This document shows positions 36,307-44,548 of a DNA stretch of 64,000 nt, piece by piece. Numbering within the stretch: position 1 is the stretch's first letter; every line of letters starts with the position of its first letter. A model generated the notes under the pieces. The model was not told the origin of the DNA and did no database searches. It worked only from the letters and a program-made list of their open reading frames with translations. Origin of the DNA: Thermoanaerobacterales bacterium (GTDB lineage Bacteria > Bacillota > Thermosediminibacteria > Thermosediminibacterales > Tepidanaerobacteraceae); assembly GCA_012840135.1 (NCBI GenBank), contig DUMA01000007.1:38352-102351 (forward strand). Direction: 5' to 3'. Both the position numbers and the translations under genes were made by a program.

Positions 36307-37428
36307 TTATTCTACAAGCACGGCGGGGGCATCGATGGAAAAACGAACTTCGACGTTTTCCCCTTTTTTAAATGTGTGCGCGAATTGTACGGGTACGGAA
36401 GTGCTGACATCTATCCCGCAGTCCACCGTTATCCTGACAGTACTTCCGAAATGAAAGATCGATTTTATCCTCCCGCTCCAGCAGTTTTGGCTTATCCTGC
36501 CGTCCATCCGGCAGCCTCTATCAAGGCTGCCGTGGGTGTCGCGCGGAATGAGATTTATTTTATCTCCCCGGAGGGCAATTTTCACCCGACAACCTGCACC
36601 AGCATTTCTTTCGTCTTCCAAATCCCCGGATTTTTTTACAGCCACGGCAAGGCCATTAATATCTGCAATCAAAGTTTCCGATCTTCCCTCCAGAATTTTT
36701 GCAGGCCAGATGTTTTCAATGCCGACAAATTTCGCAAGTTTTTCACATGAGGGATGATCAAGTATTCTTTCGGGGGGAGCCTCCTGCACCGGCAAGCCAT
36801 CCATCAGTGCCATGGTTTTGTCAGCCAGAAAGGCCACTTCTTTGAAGTCGTGGCTTACAAAAAAGGTGGTGACGCCTGTAGAATGAAGCACATCGGAAAG
36901 TTCCAGCAGCAGAGCCTCCCTGGTGGGGGCATCCAGATTGGCGAAAGGTTCATCTAGAAAAAGGACTTCCGGCTCCAGGGCAAAAGCCCTGGCAAGGCTC
37001 ACGCGCTGGGCCTCGCCGCCGGAAAGAGCCCGGGCCCATCGGCCCGAAAGATGTGCCACCTTGAACCTTTCCAGCCAGAAGCCGGCCCTCAGCTTGGCTG
37101 TAGCAGCATCCACCCCGCGAATTTTCAAACCCATGATTATATTTTCCTCTACAGTGGCATCCAAAAGCAGCGGTTCCTGAAAAACCACCGCCATGCGCCG
37201 GCGTACCCTTATTCTATCACGGGGTAGGACTCTTTCGCCCCTGAAGTATACATACCCGTCATCGGAATTCTGCAAAAGGGCCATAACCCTCAGTAGGGTG
37301 CTTTTGCCCGACCCGTTGGGACCTATTACCGAAAAGACCCTGCCTTCCTCAAGGCCTATTTCTTTTACATCGAGGATGCGGCTTTTACCCACCCTTACAG
37401 ATATATTCTGCCCCTCAATAATATACAT
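36307..37428 (-). CDS. tupC: Tungstate ABC transporter ATPase (TupC)
   Basis: 373 residues. Walker A GPNGSGKSTLL near 40, signature LSGGEAQRVSLARAF near 138, Walker B EVLFLDEPFANLD near 158, switch histidine in FFVSHDF. Residues about 240-373 are a C-terminal TOBE-like regulatory domain (VKIALRGDKINLIPRD), as in molybdate/tungstate importers. It overlaps tupB by 14 bp. Substrate is inferred from the TupA homologue; molybdate cannot be excluded. Confidence 0.88.
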   Translation of the reverse strand: MYIIEGQNISVRVGKSRILDVKEIGLEEGRVFSVIGPNGSGKSTLLRVMALLQNSDDGYVYFRGERVLPRDRIRVRRRMAVVFQEPLLLDATVEENIIMGLKIRGVDAATAKLRAGFWLERFKVAHLSGRWARALSGGEAQRVSLARAFALEPEVLFLDEPFANLDAPTREALLLELSDVLHSTGVTTFFVSHDFKEVAFLADKTMALMDGLPVQEAPPERILDHPSCEKLAKFVGIENIWPAKILEGRSETLIADINGLAVAVKKSGDLEDERNAGAGCRVKIALRGDKINLIPRDTHGSLDRGCRMDGRISQNCWSGRIKSIFHFGSTVRITVDCGIDVSTSVPVQFAHTFKKGENVEVRFSIDAPAVLVE

Positions 37429-38125
37429 TCCTGTACCTCCGCTGCTGTATAAAGGTCAGCCACAGTGTAGCGGCATAAGCCAGAAACATCAAAATAAAGC
37501 TCAGAGCCAGAGCCACGTCAAAGTGACCCTTGCTGGTTTCCAGCACTATGGCAGTGGTCAATACCCGGGTATAATTCTGGATATTGCCGCCTACCATCAT
37601 GGACGCTCCGACTTCGGATATGGACCCGCCAAATCCAGCCATAACTGCCGCCATCAGTGAATACCGTGCTTCCTTCAGCATCAAAAAAAGCATCTGCAGG
37701 GGTGAGGCCCCAAGGGCCATAATCTGCCAGCGCAGCTTCCTGTCTATCTGCTGGAGAGCCGCCGTAGAAAGCGCCAGAATAATGGGTGTGGATATTACCG
37801 TCTGTGCGATTACCATGGCAGCGGGCGTATACATTATTCTTAGCATGCCAAGGGGGCCGCTTCTCCAGAGCATGAGGCTCACCCAGAGCCCCACCACCGT
37901 GGGTGGCAGCCCCATGCCCAGATTGGCAAGACTTATCACGAACTTCTTGCCCGGAAAATCCCTGAGCGCCAAAAGCAATGCCAGCGGCAGCGCAATGGCA
38001 ATGCTTATCAGGGTTGCAGTGCCGGTAATCTTAAGTGTGAACAGTGTAATACCAAGAACTTCCCGATCCAGGGAAAAAAGTAAAATTAACCCTTTTTTTA
38101 AGCCATCTATAACTGTGTCCAACAT
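37415..38125 (-). CDS. tupB: Tungstate ABC transporter permease (TupB)
   Basis: 236 residues with about five or six membrane segments. Seen: the ABC permease coupling segment EVGASMMVGGNIQNYTRVLTTAIVLETSKG and GLPPTVVGLWVSLMLWRSGPLG, strongly TupB/WtpB-like. It forms the channel with TupC. It lies 85 bp after tupA in the usual A-B-C order. Confidence 0.9.
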   Translation of the reverse strand: MLDTVIDGLKKGLILLFSLDREVLGITLFTLKITGTATLISIAIALPLALLLALRDFPGKKFVISLANLGMGLPPTVVGLWVSLMLWRSGPLGMLRIMYTPAAMVIAQTVISTPIILALSTAALQQIDRKLRWQIMALGASPLQMLFLMLKEARYSLMAAVMAGFGGSISEVGASMMVGGNIQNYTRVLTTAIVLETSKGHFDVALALSFILMFLAYAATLWLTFIQQRRYRNVYY

Positions 38126-38210
38126 GCTCCCCCCGCATTTGTTTACTTTGCCAGAATCAAAGGTGGTTTTTCTTGACTGCTAAGCTCTATGATTGAATCC
38201 AATTCAAGCA

Positions 38211-39173
38211 TTATTTTCCGAGAGAATTTTCATCTTTTCCCGCATCCGGGAAAAACAGAGGCTGTCCGAATTTATCCTTTCCAAATTCTCCTATAATCTT
38301 CTGAGTATCGGGAGATATCATAAAATCCACAAAAGCTTTGGCTCCATGTTCATTTATCATTCTGGCGGCATTAGGATTGTTCTTCTTAATATACTCGGGA
38401 TTTGTCTGCATCACGTGGTATATGTTGAGAAGGGAAGCGTCTCCTTCCTTCAATATTTCCAGTTGCAGCTTATCCTTTTTGGCAAGATAGGTACCCCTGT
38501 CGGTGAGGGTATAAGCTGCTTTTTCTGAAGCGACATCCAGCGTGGCGCCCATACCCTGGCCTGTGGACTGGTACCATTTGCCTTCGGGTTTTCCCAGACC
38601 CGCTTTTTTCCAGAGCTCCAGTTCCTTTTTATTGGTTCCTGAATCATCGCCTCTGGAAACGAATAAGGCCTGTTTTTCAGCAATGGATTTGAAGGCTTCC
38701 ACTGAATCCTTCGCATTTTTTATGCCGGCAGGATCATCTTTGGGGCCTACTATAATGAAATCATTGTGCATCACCAGCTGTCGATTGATGGCAGCTCCTT
38801 TTTCCACAAGTTGAATCTCAGAATCCGGCGCATGCACCAGCATCACATCGGCATCGCCTTTTTCTCCCATGGCCAGGGCCTGGCCGGTCCCTACGGCGAT
38901 GGGTTTGACCTTATAGCCGGTCTTCTCTTCGAAAATGGGTATCAGCACGTCCAGCAATCCGCTATCCTGGGTGCTTGTTGTGGTGGAAAGGATCAGCTCT
39001 TTGTTTTCTGGCGGGCTCGTCTGGGAACCTGCTTGATTTGCTGCATCACTTCCCGATGATGAAGTTCCTGTTTTCGCCGGTTCAGTCTTGGCTCCGCATC
39101 CCGATAAAACAACAGTCAGACTCAGAATCATTACTGATGCTACCAAAAACCACGTTTTCTTAATATGCTTCAT
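38211..39173 (-). CDS. tupA: Tungstate-binding lipoprotein (TupA)
   Basis: 320 residues with a signal and lipobox (VVLSGCGAK). Seen: LILSTTTSTQDSGLLDVLIPIFEEKTGYKVKPIAVGTGQALAMGEKGDADVMLVHAP, the TupA signature in which TTST and the following Ser/Thr groups hold the oxyanion, and FVSRGDDSGTNKKE later. Linker of Ser/Gly/Ala after the lipid cysteine. High-affinity tungstate capture suggests tungsten enzymes, for example aldehyde ferredoxin oxidoreductases, elsewhere in the genome. Confidence 0.92.
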   Translation of the reverse strand: MKHIKKTWFLVASVMILSLTVVLSGCGAKTEPAKTGTSSSGSDAANQAGSQTSPPENKELILSTTTSTQDSGLLDVLIPIFEEKTGYKVKPIAVGTGQALAMGEKGDADVMLVHAPDSEIQLVEKGAAINRQLVMHNDFIIVGPKDDPAGIKNAKDSVEAFKSIAEKQALFVSRGDDSGTNKKELELWKKAGLGKPEGKWYQSTGQGMGATLDVASEKAAYTLTDRGTYLAKKDKLQLEILKEGDASLLNIYHVMQTNPEYIKKNNPNAARMINEHGAKAFVDFMISPDTQKIIGEFGKDKFGQPLFFPDAGKDENSLGK

Positions 39174-39198
39174 GAAAAAACCCCCTCTTATGAAATCG

Positions 39199-39218
39199 TT
39201 ATGTTAATACAAACATAA
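39199..39218. promoter_or_regulatory. ModE/TunR-like operator before tupA
   Basis: A 20-bp site made of TTATGTT, AATACA, AACATAA: a perfect 7-6-7 inverted repeat. With its ATCG flank it resembles the ATCGxTATATA-N6 half-sites bound by ModE-type molybdate/tungstate regulators. It lies 26-45 bp before the tupA start. Confidence 0.6.
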
Positions 39219-39489
39219 TGTTATAATTCTACCTTTCTTCTTTTTTTCCTGCATGTCTTTTCATTCTTTAAAAAAATAAAAAATATGTGCGATACTTTTA
39301 ATTTGTCTAGTAACCCGAAGGAAGAAAATATATTTTCGAGAGATAATATAAATAGTTTGGATGGTCAGAACGATTTGTGAAATTTATGCCTATCCTGTTG
39401 TTTTTGGCCATTTTCCCGGATTTATTTTTATGTTTTTCAGGGGTATAATATAAAATTGTGTGATTTTGTATATTTTGGGGGGAATATTC
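39219..39489. other. Divergent intergenic region tupA / glycosyltransferase
   Basis: AT-rich, no gene supported. A TATAAT at 39446-39451 (in GGGGTATAATATAAAA) about 40 bp before the glycosyltransferase ATG is a likely -10 element; no good -35 partner was seen. GGGGGGAA at 39477-39484 is the ribosome site of that gene. Confidence 0.4.
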
Positions 39490-40905
39490 ATGGAGCTCCC
39501 ACAGCTCATTTATTTAGGTGTAGTCGCCTTATACCTGTTCTTTTTCCTGCTTTTCCTGAGATATTTCGTCTGGAGATATTATTCCAATAAACATTATTGG
39601 TCAAAAAGAAAAGTGCTTTCAATCTACGAACTGCAGAAACTGGCGAAGGAAAAAGGCAAAAAAATGCCCTTCTTTTCCATTTTGGTACCGGCCCGGGAGG
39701 AAGCTGATGTAATAGGTCAGACGGTAGAACATCTGGCACGCTTGAACTATCCTCACGAGCTTTTTGAAATAATTGTAATAACCGATGAAAAAGAACTGTC
39801 TACCGGAAAAAATCATACCACCCAGCAGGTGGTGGAAGATAAAATAAGGGAATTTGCCGCCAGGGGAAATTGTCCTGTATTGAAGCATGTGATGGTCCCC
39901 TACGATTTTGACGGCAACTTTCAGGGGCAGAATCTGGGAAAGCCGGTACCTTCTACAAAAGGCCGGGCTTTAAATTATGGTCTTTCCTTCATAAACGAAG
40001 GCTCGGACATCTGCGGATTCTACGATGCCGAAAGCCATCCTGAACTGGATGTGCTGCTCTACATAGCCTGCAACTGGATTAATTCGGAAAAGAGATCCCT
40101 CATCTGGCAGGGGCCGGTCTTTCAGGTCAGGAATTTCTTTTACCTGAGCCCCATAACAAAGATAGCCTCGCTTTACCAGGCGCTGTCCCACGAGTGGTAC
40201 ATGCCCGTTCTTATGAAGAAGCTTCCCTTTGTTGGCGGGACAAATCTTTTTATCGAATCGGACCTTTTGAAAAAAATAAAGGGCTTTGACTGCAAGGCTT
40301 TGACCGAAGACCTGGAGATAGGCGTAAGAGCTTATCTTGCAGAAGGTGCCTGGCCTGAATATTTCCCCTACATAAGCACCGAACAAACTCCCGAAAATTA
40401 TAGATCTTTTTTCCGGCAGCGCTTGCGCTGGGCGGCAGGACATATCCAGGTCATTGAAAAGTTTAAAAATACCCCGGAATACGCCGGACCGAAAAAAAAC
40501 AATCTCATCAAGACGCTGCTTTTAAAAGGGGAAGTGGAATGGACTTTATATCAAATAGCGGTAATGGTGCCGCTGGTGATAATATGGCTTTCCTGCAAGG
40601 GATTGATAGATCCTTCGGCATTGCCCGAAGGGTTCCGGATATTTTTAAAATCTCTGGTTTTCATTTATTTCGGATTTACCTATTATCTCTATATTGTAAA
40701 ATACTATCCGTATATGAAGAAAAGAAGCACCTTAAATTCTCTACTTTCCCTTGTATCCCTGCTGGTTCTGCCACTGGCGGGATTCCTGCTGCCATTGCCT
40801 TACACCGCAGCCCTGATCCTCAGAGCCTTCAACAGTCAACCCCGGGTATGGGTAAAAACTCCCAGGACAAGAGAAATAGCAGAAATCAGCATGAAAAAAG
40901 TGTAA
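39490..40905 (+). CDS. Membrane glycosyltransferase family 2
   Basis: About 471 residues; the ATG at 39490 follows GGGGGGAA and is preferred over the one at 39460. N-terminal membrane segment, GT2 catalytic domain (FFSILVPAREEADVIGQTVEHLARL; CGFYDAESHPELDVL as the acidic metal motif; ALTEDLEIG; RQRLRWAAGH as the Q/RxxRW acceptor motif of processive enzymes), then three or four C-terminal membrane segments. It probably adds sugars to a lipid or polysaccharide at the membrane. Single gene with its own terminator; the product is unknown. Confidence 0.88.
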   Translation: MELPQLIYLGVVALYLFFFLLFLRYFVWRYYSNKHYWSKRKVLSIYELQKLAKEKGKKMPFFSILVPAREEADVIGQTVEHLARLNYPHELFEIIVITDEKELSTGKNHTTQQVVEDKIREFAARGNCPVLKHVMVPYDFDGNFQGQNLGKPVPSTKGRALNYGLSFINEGSDICGFYDAESHPELDVLLYIACNWINSEKRSLIWQGPVFQVRNFFYLSPITKIASLYQALSHEWYMPVLMKKLPFVGGTNLFIESDLLKKIKGFDCKALTEDLEIGVRAYLAEGAWPEYFPYISTEQTPENYRSFFRQRLRWAAGHIQVIEKFKNTPEYAGPKKNNLIKTLLLKGEVEWTLYQIAVMVPLVIIWLSCKGLIDPSALPEGFRIFLKSLVFIYFGFTYYLYIVKYYPYMKKRSTLNSLLSLVSLLVLPLAGFLLPLPYTAALILRAFNSQPRVWVKTPRTREIAEISMKKV

Positions 40906-40937
40906 TAATAAAACCCCGCAGGGGGTTTTATTATTTT
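40904..40937. terminator. Bidirectional terminator
   Basis: AATAATAAAACCCC pairs with GGGGTTTTATTATT around a short loop. T-rich on both strands, it serves the glycosyltransferase gene (plus) and the fructokinase-like gene (minus). Confidence 0.88.
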
Positions 40938-40940
40938 ATA

Positions 40941-41915
40941 TTACTGTATTTTTTTCTTTGGAACATTTTTCATACAAGAAATGATTTCTTCAAAATAAGG
41001 CATCGCCGGAATAGCCCCCCTCTTTGTGGTGCACAGCCCGCCGGCGGCACTGGAGAAGTCCACGATCTTTTCAAGCTCCGCATGAGTTATTTCATCGGGC
41101 TTCAAATCGTTTTTACTTATGCACCAGAGCAGCGCCCCCATAAAAGCATCTCCGGCGCCGGTCGTATCTAACACCCTGACATCGTAAGCCTTTACATAGC
41201 CGGTAGCGGATGAACATCTATAGAAACAGCCATTTTCTCCCATGGTTACCTGCACCAGCTTTATCCCCATATCGAATAATTTCCCGCTACCTTTTTCTAA
41301 ATCCGTTTCTCCGGTCAAAAATTCCATTTCCTCTTCCGAAAGCTTTACTATGTCCGCATGCTGGAGCCCTAAAGACATACCCTCCTGGGCGGCAGTGTCA
41401 TCCTTCCACAGCAGCGGTCTCCAATTGGGGTCATAGGATATTATTTTTTTATATTTTTTTGCCAGATCCAGTGCATAAAGCGTGGCGCTCCTGGCCGGTT
41501 CATGGGTGAGCGACAGAGAGCCGAAATGAAATATCTTTGCATCCGCAATGATCTCGGGTTTGATATCCCGCACATCCAGCATGATATCGGCACCGGGATT
41601 CCTGTAAAAACTGAAACTTCTTTCCCCTCTTGGATCGAGGTGCACAAAAGCCAAGGTAGTGTTCACCGAATCCGAAAAAGTCAGACCCGCGGTGTCGATT
41701 CCGTAAGATTTTAACACTTCTTCCAGAAAATGTCCGAACCGGTCATCACCTACTTTTCCTATAAAGGCACTTTTCCCCCCAAGCTTTGACACGGCCGCAA
41801 GGACGTTGGCTGGAGCACCGCCGGGGTTTGCCTCGAATATGGGACTTCCCGCCGCACTATACCCCGCAGGAGTAAAATCAATTAAAAGTTCTCCCAGCGC
41901 CACCACATCAAACAT
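40941..41915 (-). CDS. PfkB carbohydrate kinase, fructokinase-like
   Basis: 324 residues. Seen: VALGELLIDFTPAGYS start, GGAPANVLAAVSKLGGKSAFIGKVGDDRFG near 32 (PfkB signature 1), DPNWRPLLW near 165 and DTTGAGDAFMGALLW near 255 with the catalytic base. The whole is closest in pattern to bacterial fructokinases (ScrK). It phosphorylates a free sugar with ATP, probably fructose. It is transcribed alone. Confidence 0.85.
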   Translation of the reverse strand: MFDVVALGELLIDFTPAGYSAAGSPIFEANPGGAPANVLAAVSKLGGKSAFIGKVGDDRFGHFLEEVLKSYGIDTAGLTFSDSVNTTLAFVHLDPRGERSFSFYRNPGADIMLDVRDIKPEIIADAKIFHFGSLSLTHEPARSATLYALDLAKKYKKIISYDPNWRPLLWKDDTAAQEGMSLGLQHADIVKLSEEEMEFLTGETDLEKGSGKLFDMGIKLVQVTMGENGCFYRCSSATGYVKAYDVRVLDTTGAGDAFMGALLWCISKNDLKPDEITHAELEKIVDFSSAAGGLCTTKRGAIPAMPYFEEIISCMKNVPKKKIQ

Positions 41916-42077
41916 TATTTATCCCCCTACATATATCATACTTCATAATTATCGCTATTTTCCTGGTTTTTACAATAATTGTTTTCTGAATCTTGTCCCT
42001 CGCAAGTATATTATATTGTTATAACGTTCACGGGAATATTTCTTATTCTGTTTTGTAAATTGTGAAAATGACCATGG

Positions 42078-43121
42078 TCACCTGTTCATCTCGCTGTCGA
42101 TACCGTCCTTCTTGTGGCTTTTTATAACCCGTTCGATTTCATTAAAGTCGCAGGCAGGCAGGTCTCCCGGCACGGTGTTCTTTAAGGCTGCCATGGCATT
42201 GCCGAATTCGAGTGCTCTTTGCAGACAGTTGTATTTTATTATTCCAAAAAGCACTCCCGCCACATATGCGTCACCGCTCCCTATCCTGTCCACGACCTCT
42301 ATTTCTTCATAAGGTTCTTCCTGATAAAACCTGTCTTCGACGGCGCTGTAAATTCTGGAATTCCACGAATGCTTTGTGGGGCTTATAGCTTTTCTTTCGG
42401 TGGTCGCCACCACCTTTATATTGTAATCTCTTGCAAATCCTTTCATAATTTCGTCCAGTGTCCCCGACCTCTGGAGCATGCGGCGGGATGTCTCCTCGGA
42501 TACGAAAAGAATATCTATATCAGGAAATATGGATGTTATCACATTTCTTGCTATCCCTTCATCCCATAGTGATGCCCTGTAATTGACGTCAAGGGATATT
42601 ATTACGCCATTTTGCTTAAATTTTTTTATCATCTGAATGGCAACCCGTCTTACGTTGTCGCTCAAGGCCAGGGAAATTCCGCTGACGTGAAATATTTTGG
42701 CATTGTTGTAAACCGAAGGGTTTATCTCTTCTTCGGTTATAGTGTTAAAGGAAGAACCATACCTGTCATATACCACCGTCGGCTTTCTGGGGTGCGCTCC
42801 ACTTTCAAAATAATATATGCCCAGTCTGCCATGTTGGGATTTATCATAGATCACATAATCATCGCTGACACCGTAAAACCTTATCTTATTTTTAATAAAT
42901 TTCCCTATTTCATTGTCGGGAAGTTTTGTGATGATCCCTGTTCTAAGGCCGAGGGAGGAAATCCCTGAAACAACATTGAGCTCGGAGCCCCCGGCTCTTT
43001 TTTCAAAGACTTCGCCCTGGGATATTCTTTCTTTGTTAGGCGGTGAAAGTCGCAGCATCACTTCGCCAAAGCCTATCACATCAAAGGCCTTATTGATGCC
43101 CAATTCTTTTTCAAATATCAT
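42078..43121 (-). CDS. PfkB sugar kinase, KDG-kinase-like paralogue
   Basis: 347 residues. Seen: VIGFGEVMLRLSPPNKERISQG, GGSELNVVSGISSLGLRTGIITKLP and DRIGSGDAYVAGVLF with the catalytic aspartate. It aligns in pattern with the KDG kinase at 9237-10262 (both start GE(I/V)MLRL(T/S)PPN), but lacks an aldolase neighbour, so substrate may differ. The last codons overlap the 12-bp palindrome TGACCATGGTCA at 42069-42080. Single gene, 162 bp from the fructokinase-like gene. Confidence 0.82.
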   Translation of the reverse strand: MIFEKELGINKAFDVIGFGEVMLRLSPPNKERISQGEVFEKRAGGSELNVVSGISSLGLRTGIITKLPDNEIGKFIKNKIRFYGVSDDYVIYDKSQHGRLGIYYFESGAHPRKPTVVYDRYGSSFNTITEEEINPSVYNNAKIFHVSGISLALSDNVRRVAIQMIKKFKQNGVIISLDVNYRASLWDEGIARNVITSIFPDIDILFVSEETSRRMLQRSGTLDEIMKGFARDYNIKVVATTERKAISPTKHSWNSRIYSAVEDRFYQEEPYEEIEVVDRIGSGDAYVAGVLFGIIKYNCLQRALEFGNAMAALKNTVPGDLPACDFNEIERVIKSHKKDGIDSEMNR

Positions 43122-43318
43122 GGTTTGCCTCCATCAATTCTATGAGTTTATCTAAATACTATTGCAGTCCATATTTTGTCTTTAATATATCATAAAAGCC
43201 TTCCATTGCAAAGAGCGTAATTTTGAGTTATAAGCAAACTAGGTTAAAGGATGGAAAATAACCATGAACAGGTTTCTGGTCGTAATCGGTTGGCTTCTGG
43301 TGAGGGCTACTTTGATTA

Positions 43319-43362
43319 TAAAAAAATAAATGGCAACGGTTTCCAATACTGAAACCCTTGCC
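43319..43362 (-). terminator. Terminator of the tRNA-Thr transcript
   Basis: On the minus strand GGCAAGGGTTTC pairs with GAAACCGTTGCC (one mismatch) around 7 nt, followed by ATTTATTTTTTT. It lies 15 nt beyond the tRNA 3' end. Confidence 0.8.
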
Positions 43363-43376
43363 CTGTCTGCATTTTT

Positions 43377-43451
43377 TGGAGCTGATGGTGGGATTCGAAC
43401 CCACGACCTGCGCATTACGAGTGCGCTGCTCTACCCCTGAGCCACATCAGC
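43377..43451 (-). tRNA. tRNA-Thr, anticodon CGT
   Basis: 75 nt with encoded CCA. Acceptor GCTGATG pairs with CATCAGC; D arm GCTC/GAGC; anticodon stem GCGCA/TGCGC with loop CTCGTAA, giving anticodon CGT (reads ACG); T arm GTGGG-TTCGAAT-CCCAC. Acceptor start resembles bacterial tRNA-Thr. It is alone, not in a cluster. Confidence 0.96.
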
Positions 43452-43585
43452 ATACATATAATATTTTAACCCCTTCAGGCTATTTCGTCAATAAGTTTCA
43501 AGATGATTCCACAGGTCATAGAAATAAAATGCATAGCAGCAAAAAATAACAAATTGAACTGCTTTCTTTCGCCGGTCCAAACTTT

Positions 43586-44164
43586 TTAAGGTTTCTTATA
43601 CCTCCCCCTGGTAAAAGGATCGGAGTTCAGGTATTTTCGGTACAGCCACAATAAAAAATAATCGAGACCGTAAAAACCCGCATTCATACCTGCCAGTATT
43701 AGGATTATGGCAGCCGTATACATGAGGCCATTGGTGGAAGCGGTGCCCGCGAGAAGGTAGTTAAGGTTCATAAAAGCTCCTCCCAGAGCTGCAAACACAG
43801 TGAGCGCTCCCAGTATCAAACCAACTCCGGCCAGGATTTCTCCGTAAACGATCAAATATGAAAAAAACTTTTCCTGATGCCCTTTCAACAAAGCAATGAT
43901 AAAATCTTTATACCATTCATATTTTGTAAGGGGTGGTGCCACCGTTTGGAACGATTCATTCACACCGGCCACCTTCATCCAGAAGCCTTTGATGGCAACT
44001 CCTGCCTTAGGTCCCACCCATACTCCCGACGGGTCTATTAATTTGTGATATCCTGCGTTGAACCACTGAATACCAAGCCATACTCTCAACACAAGCCATA
44101 CAGGCCTCAATATCGGATTCTGAAAGAATCTGGCTATCAACTGGTTTCCTCCTATCTTCGTCAT
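43586..44164 (-). CDS. DoxX-family membrane protein
   Basis: 192 residues with about four membrane segments. Seen: LVLRVWLGIQWFNAGYHKLIDPSG near 25, YGEILAGVGLILGALTVFAALGGAFMNLNYLLAGTASTNG near 107. DoxX relatives include the small subunit of thiosulfate:quinone oxidoreductase and general redox-related membrane proteins. No partner subunit is adjacent. It is divergent from the Fur-boxed transporter gene and shares its 384-bp intergenic region, so shared control is possible. Confidence 0.85.
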   Translation of the reverse strand: MTKIGGNQLIARFFQNPILRPVWLVLRVWLGIQWFNAGYHKLIDPSGVWVGPKAGVAIKGFWMKVAGVNESFQTVAPPLTKYEWYKDFIIALLKGHQEKFFSYLIVYGEILAGVGLILGALTVFAALGGAFMNLNYLLAGTASTNGLMYTAAIILILAGMNAGFYGLDYFLLWLYRKYLNSDPFTRGRYKKP

Positions 44165-44370
44165 ATTAATTCCTTTATATTTTTTCCATAAAACTGCTTT
44201 TTATTTATACTTGATCTTAATGTAAAAAGCCGTTTCTCCATAAGACACCTTTTTTGTGATAATATGCAGTTAACACTGCGACATATCGATCAATATTTTT
44301 ATTGTTATTACATAATAATCTTATTTTGTAAACATATATCATATTTTTGTTAATGATAATCAGTTACAAT

Positions 44371-44385
44371 TGAAAATTATTTTTA
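44371..44385. promoter_or_regulatory. Fur-like box upstream of transporter A
   Basis: TGAAAATTATTTTTA, a 7-1-7 site with one mismatch from a perfect Fur-type palindrome. A GATAATCA core lies 14 bp earlier (44355-44362). It is 164 bp before the transporter start. A long leader and the paralogue's perfect box support this. Confidence 0.5.
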
Positions 44386-44451
44386 TTAAAAAATTTCTAA
44401 CATAATGGAGGAATTTAAGAATCCCCGTCGAATATATATTTATAACAATTA

Positions 44452-44466
44452 CTCATCTTTGATGAG
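44452..44466. promoter_or_regulatory. CTCATC-TTT-GATGAG palindrome upstream of transporter A
   Basis: CTCATCTTTGATGAG lies 6 bp after a TATAAC -10-like hexamer (44441-44446). The same palindrome in extended form lies at 47065-47081 before the paralogue, so it is probably a shared operator or RNA hairpin for these two genes. Confidence 0.55.
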
Positions 44467-44548
44467 GAGGTGGTTATTTTATCATATGTGAAAATAGAAA
44501 CATAGTTTTTTACAACTGAATAATGCAAAGATTAAAGGAGGAGAAAAA

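Noticed and set aside
42069..42080. TGACCATGGTCA palindrome as an operator
   Set aside because: It lies at the stop codon of the PfkB gene with no promoter next to it; a 12-bp match can arise by chance.
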